Below are positions 49,921-56,648 of a DNA stretch of 64,000 nucleotides, in pieces. Position 1 is the first letter of the stretch. Every line of letters begins with the position of its first letter. The notes under the pieces were generated by a model. It did not search any database and was not told the origin of the DNA. It saw only the letters and a list, made by a program, of their open reading frames with translations. Position numbers and translations under genes: made by a program. The stretch is from Brevundimonas sp. MF30-B. GTDB lineage: Bacteria > Pseudomonadota > Alphaproteobacteria > Caulobacterales > Caulobacteraceae. The DNA lies in NCBI RefSeq assembly GCF_004683885.1, contig NZ_CP038440.1:840001-904000 (forward strand), written 5' to 3'.

Positions 49921-50668
49921 CGTCCCGGCCGCGCTGGTCACCGGCGCGGGCAAGCGCATCGGCCGCGCCATCGCCTTGACGCTGGCGAAGGCGGGCTACG
50001 ACATAGCCGTCCACTATCGGGGCTCCGAGGACGCCGCGCGGGCGGTGGCCGACGAGGTGCGCGCCTTAGGGCGGCGATCCGAGATCGTGCGCGCGGACCT
50101 GTCGGTCGAAGCCGAGGTGCGCGATCTGGTCCCGCAGGCCGCCAGGGCGCTCGGCCGGCCGCTGACGCTGCTGGTCAACAACGCCTCGGTGTTCGAGGAC
50201 GATCGGGTCGGGGCGTTGTCGCGCGACAGCTGGGATCGGCACATCGAGACCAATCTGCGGGCCCCCGTCGTGCTGGCCGAGGCTTTTGCGGCCCAGGCGC
50301 CCGACGGCTCGGCGGTCGTCAATCTGCTGGATCAGCGGGTGTTGAAGCCCGATCCGCGATTCTTCTCCTACAGCCTGTCGCGCGCCGGCCTCTGGTGGGC
50401 GACCCAGACCCTGGCCCAGGCCCTGGCGCCGCGCATCCGCGTCAACGGCGTGGGGCCGGGCCCGACCCTGCCGTCCATCCATCAGACCGAGGCCGAGTTC
50501 GCCGCCGAGGCCGCCGCCACGCCCCTGGCCCGTCCCGGCAGCCCCGAGGCGGTGGCGCAGGCCGTGCTGTGGCTGGCCCGCGCCGATCTGGTCACCGGCC
50601 AGATGATCGCCGTCGACGGCGGCCAGCACCTGGCCTGGAAGACCCCCGACATCCAGGAGCCCGCATGA
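49913..50668 (+). CDS. SDR oxidoreductase, pteridine-reductase (FolM)-like
   Basis: 251 residues. TGAGKRIGRAIALTL is the pteridine-reductase type of cofactor motif, LLVNNASVFEDD and NLLDQRV are typical of the folate-linked SDR group, and the C-terminus ends in VDGGQHLAWKTPD. The usual YxxxK catalytic motif reads YSLSR here: Tyr153 is present but Lys is Arg157. It overlaps folB by four bases (ATGA), so a role in reducing dihydropterins is likely. The start is TTG at 49913, inside the small upstream gene. Confidence 0.85.
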   Translation: MTDVPAALVTGAGKRIGRAIALTLAKAGYDIAVHYRGSEDAARAVADEVRALGRRSEIVRADLSVEAEVRDLVPQAARALGRPLTLLVNNASVFEDDRVGALSRDSWDRHIETNLRAPVVLAEAFAAQAPDGSAVVNLLDQRVLKPDPRFFSYSLSRAGLWWATQTLAQALAPRIRVNGVGPGPTLPSIHQTEAEFAAEAAATPLARPGSPEAVAQAVLWLARADLVTGQMIAVDGGQHLAWKTPDIQEPA

Positions 50669-51051
50669 GCGCCGTGCCCTTTCCCGCCGCGCCGCAGCCC
50701 CGGATGCAGGCGCTGAGCGTCTTCGTGCGCGACCTGATCGTGGACGCCGGCATCGGGGTCTACGACCATGAGCACGGCCGACTGCAGCGCCTGGTCATCG
50801 ACGTGGAGCTGGCGCTGGAGCCGCGCCCGGTCGAGGGTCTGGCAGACACCGTCAACTACGAGACCGTCGCCTCGGCCGCCCGCGCCATCGTCGCCGAGGG
50901 CCATGTCGGCCTGGTCGAGACCTTCGCGCAGAGGCTGGCCCTGGCCTGTCTGAACGACCCTCGCGTGACCCGCGCCGCCGTGCGCGTGGCCAAGCCAGGC
51001 GCCCTGGGCGGCGAGACCGCACCCGGCTGCGAAGTCGTCTACGTCCGCTAG
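50665..51051 (+). CDS. folB: Dihydroneopterin aldolase
   Basis: 128 residues. VFVRDLIVDAGIGVYDHEHGRLQRLVIDVEL has the substrate-binding core and VRVAKPGALGG the catalytic lysine region. It cleaves dihydroneopterin to hydroxymethyl-dihydropterin and glycolaldehyde for folate synthesis. The ATG overlaps the reductase stop (ATGA), which fixes the start. Confidence 0.9.
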   Translation: MSAVPFPAAPQPRMQALSVFVRDLIVDAGIGVYDHEHGRLQRLVIDVELALEPRPVEGLADTVNYETVASAARAIVAEGHVGLVETFAQRLALACLNDPRVTRAAVRVAKPGALGGETAPGCEVVYVR

Positions 51052-51112
51052 AGGCGGATACGGTTGCGTCGGCTGGGCCGGCCCGCCATTGTCCGACGGT
51101 CCCGAGGAGATC

Positions 51113-51595
51113 ATGGCTTCCGACCACCGCACCCCTGCTGACCGACCGACCCAGACGACCGGCGATCCTGACGCCGAGGTCGGCTTCGCTTCGGCCGCCG
51201 CCCTGGCTGGGGCGGCGCGAGCAGACTTGGTCGGCCAACCGGCCCGGCCCGCCGCCGACGATCCCGTCGCGGAGGTCAGCTTCCTCTACGCCCTGTACGT
51301 GCTGATCCTCGCGGCTGCGCCGACCTTGGGCGTCGGGGCGGTGATCGGCCTTGCCGCCGTCTTCCGCCGGGGCGCGCCGGCCGGCCCGGTGGCGGCCAGT
51401 CATTTCGCGTTTCAGAAGCGGACCCTTTACGGCGCGGCGATCGCGGGCCTGGCCGGGCTGGTGCTGATCCTGGTGAACCTCGGCGTCTTCGTCCTGTTTC
51501 TGATGATGCTGTGGACGCTGTCGCGGGGCGTAGCCGGGGTGCTGCGTCTCAAGGCCGGCCGCCCCATAGACCGACCCGACACTTGGCTGATCTGA
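51113..51595 (+). CDS. Small membrane protein, DUF4870-like
   Basis: 160 residues. A disordered, acidic N-terminus of about 55 residues precedes two or three helices (YALYVLILAAAPTLGVGAVIGLAAVF, YGAAIAGLAGLVLILVNLGVFVLFLMMLWTL) and a RGVAGVLRLKAGRPIDRPDTWLI tail. It resembles the next gene in tail pattern. The ATG at 51113 has GAGGAG upstream; an in-frame TTG at 51089 is unlikely. Confidence 0.7.
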   Translation: MASDHRTPADRPTQTTGDPDAEVGFASAAALAGAARADLVGQPARPAADDPVAEVSFLYALYVLILAAAPTLGVGAVIGLAAVFRRGAPAGPVAASHFAFQKRTLYGAAIAGLAGLVLILVNLGVFVLFLMMLWTLSRGVAGVLRLKAGRPIDRPDTWLI

Positions 51596-51605
51596 AAGGC
51601 GCACG

Positions 51606-51971
51606 ATGACCGAGACCCTGGACCGCCCCCGTGAAGAAGGCCGGATGGCCGCCTTCGCCGTCTGGGTGCTGTATCTGCTGTCCCTGCCCAGCGCGAACCT
51701 GCTGGTCATCGTCGGCTTGATCGTGGCCTATGCCGCGCGCGGCGGATCGACGGGTCTGGCGCGCCAGCACATGGATGCGCAGATCGCGCTGTTCTGGTCG
51801 GTGTTCTGGTGGACCATCGCGCTTTGGGTGCTGATCTTCATCTGCGCGATCACCATCATTCTGATCCCGCTGGCCTTCGTCTTCGGCCTGGCGCTGCTGC
51901 TCCTGACCCTCTGGTTTACGGTCAAGAGCGTGCTGGGCCTTCTGCGCCTGCTGAGCGACCGCCCGGCCTGA
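51606..51971 (+). CDS. DUF4870 domain membrane protein
   Basis: 121 residues with three helices: WVLYLLSLPSANLLVIVGLIVAYAA, FWSVFWWTIALWVLIFICAITIILIPLAF and LALLLLTLWFTVKSVLGLLRLL. This is the compact DUF4870 layout. Unknown function. It starts 10 bp after the preceding gene and shares its orientation, so the two are probably co-transcribed. Confidence 0.8.
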   Translation: MTETLDRPREEGRMAAFAVWVLYLLSLPSANLLVIVGLIVAYAARGGSTGLARQHMDAQIALFWSVFWWTIALWVLIFICAITIILIPLAFVFGLALLLLTLWFTVKSVLGLLRLLSDRPA

Positions 51972-52044
51972 ACCAGAACGATCCGATCGGGGAACGCGCC
52001 CGGCGACGGGCGGTTGGTCGGGGACAGTTTCAAGGAGCCGCCCC

Positions 52045-52335
52045 ATGACCGATTTCCGCGACGTGCCGTCCGAGCAGCGCTTCGAACAAGGCTTCGCCGA
52101 CAGCGACGGCGAACTGCGGCGCGTCTGGGCCGACTATGCGGTCCAGGGGCGCACCCGAGTCATTCTGCATGTCGAGGCCGACCCGGCCCTCCGCGGCTCC
52201 GGGGCCTCGGGCCAGTTCATGCAGGCCTTGGCTGAGCACGCCCGCGCCGAGGGGATGAAGCTCCAGCCGGTCTGCGGCTATGCCGTCGCCTGGCTGAAGC
52301 GTCACCGCGACTATCAAGACGTGGTGGCGGGTTGA
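52045..52335 (+). CDS. Small GNAT-like N-acetyltransferase (COG2388 type)
   Basis: 96 residues. VEADPALRGSGASGQFMQALAEHARAEGMKLQPVCGYAVAWLKRHRDYQDVV is the short GNAT pattern of YidJ-like proteins, with an acetyl-CoA loop and a cysteine near the end. Substrate unknown. The stop TGA overlaps the TTG start of the next gene. Confidence 0.85.
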   Translation: MTDFRDVPSEQRFEQGFADSDGELRRVWADYAVQGRTRVILHVEADPALRGSGASGQFMQALAEHARAEGMKLQPVCGYAVAWLKRHRDYQDVVAG

Positions 52336-52724
52336 GGCTGATCGGTCAGGCCTGGGTCTATCGCGTCGGCAACTCGATCGTCCGGGTCGAAAACGCCTTC
52401 GCCTGGATCGGCTGGGCTCAGGAACGGCTGGTGATCAATGACGAGACCGCCAAGTCGGCCCAGGGCTGGTTCGGCGCCAAGCGGGATTTTGACGAGGACT
52501 GGCTGACCCCTACCGGTGAAGGCGTCCTTAAGGTCCGCCTCGTGGCCGGCCTCATGGGCATCCATTGTCGGGTCACCCTCGACGACCAGGGCATCGAGCC
52601 GGAGGCTCTGGAGGCGGCCGTCTGGTCGGGGGCCAAGGGCGAGTGGCCGGCGCCCGAGGTGTGGGAACCGGCCGGGGACAAGCGCTGGCACGCCAGTCCT
52701 ATCCCCCCGAATAGCCACCGATGA
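52332..52724 (+). CDS. Hypothetical protein coupled to the GNAT gene
   Basis: 130 residues, Trp-rich, with GWFGAKRDFDEDWLTPTGEGVLKVRLVAGLMG in the middle. The TTG start overlaps the GNAT stop. It overlaps the convergent SDR gene by 26 bp at its 3' end. No recognised domain. Confidence 0.65.
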   Translation: MRLIGQAWVYRVGNSIVRVENAFAWIGWAQERLVINDETAKSAQGWFGAKRDFDEDWLTPTGEGVLKVRLVAGLMGIHCRVTLDDQGIEPEALEAAVWSGAKGEWPAPEVWEPAGDKRWHASPIPPNSHR

Positions 52725-53688
52725 TCGGCAGGATCTCGCCGGTGATGTAGCTCGACATCTGAGGCGAGGCGAGGAAGACGTAGGCGGGGGCGATCTCCTC
52801 GGGCTGGGCCGGGCGTTTCATCACCGTCTCCGACCCGAACTTCGACGTCGCCTCGGCGTCCTTGTCAGCGGGGTTCAGCGGGGTCCACACCGGGCCGGGC
52901 GCGACCACGTTCACGCGGATGCCGCGCGGCGCCAGATGCGTGCCCAGCGACCGGGCGAAGGCGTGGATGCCGCCCTTGGTCAGCGAATAGTCAAGCAGGT
53001 CCTTGTTGCCCTGCAGCCCCGTGACGGAACCGGTCATGACGATGGCGCCGCCGGCCTTCATGTGCGGCGTCGCCGCCTTCACCAGGTTGAAATAGCCGTA
53101 CAGATTGGTCTTCAGCGTGCGGTCGAAATGCTCATAGGTCAGTTCCTCCAGCGCGTTCACATGCTCCTGGAAGGCGGCGTTGGGCACCACGACGTCCAAA
53201 CGACCGAAGGCGTCCAGGCAGGCCTTGACGGTCGCCTCGCTGACCGCCGGATCGGCCGCGTCGCCCTGAACGATCACAGCGCGGCGGCCCTCGGCCTCGA
53301 CGGCCTTCTTGGTGGTCTCGGCGTCCCCCGCCTCGTCCAGATGGCCGATGACGATGTCGCAGCCTTCGCGCGCGAACAGCACGGCGACCGCGCGCCCGAT
53401 GCCGGAATCGGCGCCGGTGATGACGGCGGCCATCCCCTTCAGCTTGCCCGAGCCCTTCCAGAAGGGCGCGTCATACATCGGCGCGGGGTCCAGGGCGGCC
53501 TCGTCGCCGGGCTTGGGCTGGTGCTGTTTGGGGAAGGGTGGGACGGGGTAGGCGCGCGCGCCGGCCTGCACCGCGCCGTCGTCGCCTTCGTCGTCCGGCT
53601 GGGCCGCGTCGGACGCCTCGATCGGCGCCTGGATCTTGCGTTCGTGTTCGGCGACCGCCTCTGCGCGGTCTTCTCGATTCTCGGCCAT
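52699..53688 (-). CDS. SDR-family oxidoreductase (general stress protein type)
   Basis: 329 residues. An acidic N-terminal tail (1-60) is followed by PPFPKQHQPKPGDEAALDPAPMYDAPFWKGSGKL, typical of the YhdG-like stress SDR group, then TGADSGIGRAVAVLFAREG (cofactor motif), PNAAFQEH and the catalytic YSLTKGG. It ends SSYITGEILPIIGGYSGG. The substrate is unknown. It overlaps the hypothetical gene at its 3' end. Confidence 0.9.
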   Translation of the reverse strand: MAENREDRAEAVAEHERKIQAPIEASDAAQPDDEGDDGAVQAGARAYPVPPFPKQHQPKPGDEAALDPAPMYDAPFWKGSGKLKGMAAVITGADSGIGRAVAVLFAREGCDIVIGHLDEAGDAETTKKAVEAEGRRAVIVQGDAADPAVSEATVKACLDAFGRLDVVVPNAAFQEHVNALEELTYEHFDRTLKTNLYGYFNLVKAATPHMKAGGAIVMTGSVTGLQGNKDLLDYSLTKGGIHAFARSLGTHLAPRGIRVNVVAPGPVWTPLNPADKDAEATSKFGSETVMKRPAQPEEIAPAYVFLASPQMSSYITGEILPIIGGYSGG

Positions 53689-53754
53689 GGGGGCTCCTTC
53701 GCTTCCGGGGACAGGAAGCAGGAAGCCCCGCGAGCCAAGCCTTGTTCCCGAAAC

Positions 53755-54084
53755 TCAGCGTCCGGTCAGCGGCGCCTTGGCGGTGACGGCGTGGATGTTT
53801 TCGGCCTTGGCCGGCAGGTCCGAGGCCAGGCGGGCGGCGATCTCGCGCGCGCCGACCGGATAGGCGTCGCCGCCTTCGGCGATCTCGCGGGCTTTGGCCG
53901 CGGCCTGGTTCAGCAGGGTCGCCAGCGCCTCGACCTCCTCCAGGGCCAGAGCGCGCGCTTCCAGCTGCAGACGCTTGACCCGATCGGAGGTGCTCTCGGG
54001 CGCCTTCATCAAGTTGTAAACTTCCGACTCGGCCGCGACCAGTCGCAGGTCAGGCGCGCCGTTTTCCTTTTCGCTCTTGGCCAT
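53755..54084 (-). CDS. Small helical hypothetical protein
   Basis: 109 residues, mostly helical: TSDRVKRLQLEARALALEEVEALATLLNQAAAKAREIAEGG then a C-terminal stretch with AARLASDLPAKAENIHAVTAKA. It may form a small coiled-coil. ATG at 54082-54084 has GGGAAG nine bases upstream; an ATG three codons earlier is too close to it. No family recognised. Confidence 0.65.
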   Translation of the reverse strand: MAKSEKENGAPDLRLVAAESEVYNLMKAPESTSDRVKRLQLEARALALEEVEALATLLNQAAAKAREIAEGGDAYPVGAREIAARLASDLPAKAENIHAVTAKAPLTGR

Positions 54085-54149
54085 GATCGTCATCTTCCCG
54101 GACGTGAACGCCCCCACGTCGCGCCTATGCGATGATGCCGCTCCATCGG

Positions 54150-54174
54150 GCCGCAGCAAAGGGCCTGCTGCGGC
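54150..54174. repeat. Perfect 9-bp inverted repeat with a third copy of the arm
   Basis: GCCGCAGCA and TGCTGCGGC are separated by seven bases, and GCTGCGGC occurs again at 54178-54185, followed by TTTTC on the plus strand. On the minus strand mutually exclusive stems are possible in the leader of the small helical gene. Confidence 0.5.
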
Positions 54175-54230
54175 AAAGCTGCGGCTTTTCACGCTCTGTG
54201 GCGAAATTGCGTCATTCGCAGGCGCAACCG

Positions 54231-54485
54231 TCAATGCGACGGCAGGAAGGGCGAGAAGGTGATGACGGTGAAGGTGTCGCGGATGTGCGGGCGCGTCTGC
54301 ACCACCTTGGTGACGAAGCTGCCGATGTCGGCGTCCTTGGACAGGTTGAACTTGGCCAGCAGGTCGTACTGGCCGGACGTCGAATAGACCTCCGAGACGT
54401 TCTCGACATTGTCGACCATGTCCGCCGCCACGTCGTTGGCGTGGCCCAGCTCGCATTTGATGAAGACAAAGATGGCGGTCATCAT
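54231..54485 (-). CDS. Stand-alone AsnC/Lrp ligand-binding (RAM) domain protein
   Basis: 84 residues: AIFVFIKCELGHANDVAADMVDNVENVSEVYSTSGQYDLLAKFNL, the C-terminal Lrp/AsnC fold with the effector pocket, and no helix-turn-helix. Such single-domain proteins bind amino acids and may modify full-length Lrp regulators. GGAG lies 8 bases before the first ATG. Confidence 0.8.
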   Translation of the reverse strand: MMTAIFVFIKCELGHANDVAADMVDNVENVSEVYSTSGQYDLLAKFNLSKDADIGSFVTKVVQTRPHIRDTFTVITFSPFLPSH

Positions 54486-54530
54486 GGCGGGGGCTCCGGT
54501 TCGCGTGGTCCCTGATTAGCGGAGGTTGGC

Positions 54531-55334
54531 GTGGCGGGTAAGGGCGAAGCGGTCCTGGACCTCGAGGCCGAGTACAACAATCGCGCCCGCTGTCCCGATC
54601 ATGCCGCTGTCATGGCGCGCTGGAAGGCTTCGGCCGAGGCCGCGCGCGCGGCCCATCCGCCGGTCGAGATCGCCTATGGAGACCGCCCCCGCGAGCGAAT
54701 GGACCTGTTCTCGGCGGGCGAGGGGCGGCCGGTCGCGGTTTTCCTGCACGGCGGCTACTGGCAGGCGCTGGACAAGAGCTGGTTCTCGGGCGTCGCGCCC
54801 GCGCTATTGGCCCATGGCGTCGGGCTGGCCGTGCCCAGCTACGACCTGGCGCCCTCGGTGCGGCTGGGCGCGATCCTGCGGCAGGTCAGGGCGGCGGTTG
54901 ACGCCGTGCGAGGGCTCAACGCCGGCGCGCCGCCCCTGGTCTTCGGCCACTCGGCCGGCGGGCACATGGCGGCGGCCATGCTGAGCGAGGGTCGCGCCGG
55001 CGCGGCCGTGGCGATCTCAGGCGTATTCGACCTGGCGCCGCTGATCTCCACCACGCTGAACGCCGCGCTCGATCTGGACGCGGCCGAGGCCTCGGCCCTC
55101 TCGGTGACGCAATGGCCGGTTCCGGCGGGCGCGGTCCTGGACTGTCTGGTCGGCGGCAACGAGAGCTCGGAGTTCATACGCCAAAGCCGCGACATGGCCG
55201 CCGACTGGGCCGCGCGCGGCGTCCAGACGCATTTGGAGGCCCTGGACGGCCTGGATCATTTCACCGTGCTGGACCCGCTGTTCGACGCGGAGAGCGCCGT
55301 CGTGAGACGGCTGGTCGACCTGAACCTGCGTTAG
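54531..55334 (+). CDS. Alpha/beta hydrolase, kynurenine-formamidase-like
   Basis: 267 residues. The oxyanion motif HGGYW (73-77), nucleophile elbow GHSAGG with Ser141, and a C-terminal GLDHFTV histidine match the eukaryote-type kynurenine formamidase/esterase group. The start has EYNNRARCPDHAAVMARW, also typical. The GTG at 54531 has GGAGG five bases upstream. Substrate not certain; no other kyn genes are adjacent. Confidence 0.82.
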   Translation: MAGKGEAVLDLEAEYNNRARCPDHAAVMARWKASAEAARAAHPPVEIAYGDRPRERMDLFSAGEGRPVAVFLHGGYWQALDKSWFSGVAPALLAHGVGLAVPSYDLAPSVRLGAILRQVRAAVDAVRGLNAGAPPLVFGHSAGGHMAAAMLSEGRAGAAVAISGVFDLAPLISTTLNAALDLDAAEASALSVTQWPVPAGAVLDCLVGGNESSEFIRQSRDMAADWAARGVQTHLEALDGLDHFTVLDPLFDAESAVVRRLVDLNLR

Positions 55335-55858
55335 TCCGGGGGATATCCGTACCGATTGAGGCGCTTATGACCGGGTAAAATCAAAAGGACCACAAGCAGT
55401 CCCAGCGACCCGAGATAAAGCAAATTATTGATCATTAGCATCAAGAATAGGTCCACCCCGACCTGTGCAGTGGACCTCGCGTCTTCGAAGAGCGCCCCAA
55501 ACAAGGCGAGGGCAAACAGGAAGAAAATCAGAGGAAACGCACCGATCCACCCTGGCGCGCCAATATCGTGCAGACGCCGGACGACCGCCGCAGACAATAG
55601 AACCGCACTCGATAAAGCCGCGATGGTCATAACTGCGATGGACAACGTGAATGCGCGCTCGAATGCGAGAACGCTTTCGATCTCGGTGGACGCGGCGAAG
55701 ACGGCTTGCATGATTGTCGACATCATCACGCCTGATGCGACAAACACCGTTCCTGTCACCACGCCAGCATAGGGCCAGAAAATGGATGGCCGATCGCGCC
55801 CTGAAAATTCAGTAAGCCGTTTCAAAGGAGCCAAGACAGGAATAGGCCAACCCTCCAC
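55331..55858 (-). CDS. DUF805 membrane protein, low GC
   Basis: 175 residues with four to five helices. The family signature VVRRLHDIGAPGWIGAFPLI and the end KRLNRYGYPPD identify DUF805. Base composition is clearly lower in GC than the flanking genes, hinting at recent acquisition. The GTG at 55858 is uncertain; an internal TTG may be the true start. Its stop overlaps the hydrolase stop by four bases. Confidence 0.75.
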   Translation of the reverse strand: MEGWPIPVLAPLKRLTEFSGRDRPSIFWPYAGVVTGTVFVASGVMMSTIMQAVFAASTEIESVLAFERAFTLSIAVMTIAALSSAVLLSAAVVRRLHDIGAPGWIGAFPLIFFLFALALFGALFEDARSTAQVGVDLFLMLMINNLLYLGSLGLLVVLLILPGHKRLNRYGYPPD

Positions 55859-55968
55859 CGATCAGTCTCTGCAGGTTAAGCTAACGCGTCATCAAGCGTG
55901 AAGGCCTGATCGGTTGACGCCTTGGCCTGCGCGCCGCAGTCAAGGACGAACAGACTGGAGACCTTCCC

Positions 55969-56640
55969 ATGGCCCATGACCGCCTCAGCGTCTTGACCGC
56001 CCTTGAGACCCAGGGCGTCGCGCCGGTCTTCTATCATCCCGACCCAGAGGTCTGCCTGAACGTCATCCGCGCCTGCGCGCGCGGCGGCGCGCCGGTGGTC
56101 GAGTTCACCAATCGCGGCGACTTCGCTTGCGACCTGTTCGGCGAGATCAATCGCGAACTGATCCGCACCGATCCGCAGGTGGTGCTGGGCATCGGCTCGG
56201 TGGTCGATGCGGGCACGGCGGCGCTGTACCTGAACCGGGGTGCGCGCTTCGTGGTCAGCCCTTGCCTGGTCGAAGAGGTGGCGCGAGTCTGCAACCGGCG
56301 CATGGTCGCCTATTTCCCTGGCTGCGGCTCGGTGACCGAGATCGGCCAGGCGCACGAGCTGGGCTGCGAGATCGTCAAGCTGTTCCCCGGAGCCTCGGTC
56401 GGCGGGGCCGACTTCGTCAAGGCGGTGAAGGGGCCGATGCCGTGGGCCAAGATCATGCCGACCGGCGGGGTCGAGCCCGATGCGGCCTCGATCGCCAAAT
56501 GGTTCGGCGCCGGCATCACCGCCTGTGGCATGGGCTCCAAACTGATCACCGACGAGGCCGTCAAGGCCGGCGACTGGGCCGCGATCGAGGCCAGGGTGCG
56601 CGGCGCGGTTCAGGCCATCGCAGCCTACCGCGCCGGCTGA
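55969..56640 (+). CDS. eda: KDPG/KHG aldolase
   Basis: 223 residues, class I aldolase. EFTNRG holds E45, and the Schiff-base lysine is K137 in EIVKLFPGASVGG. It cleaves 2-keto-3-deoxy-6-phosphogluconate to pyruvate and glyceraldehyde-3-phosphate in the Entner-Doudoroff pathway (or acts on 4-hydroxy-2-oxoglutarate). ATG has GGAG upstream. It stands alone, divergent from DUF805, with no edd next to it. Confidence 0.93.
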   Translation: MAHDRLSVLTALETQGVAPVFYHPDPEVCLNVIRACARGGAPVVEFTNRGDFACDLFGEINRELIRTDPQVVLGIGSVVDAGTAALYLNRGARFVVSPCLVEEVARVCNRRMVAYFPGCGSVTEIGQAHELGCEIVKLFPGASVGGADFVKAVKGPMPWAKIMPTGGVEPDAASIAKWFGAGITACGMGSKLITDEAVKAGDWAAIEARVRGAVQAIAAYRAG

Positions 56641-56648
56641 TCCCGGCT

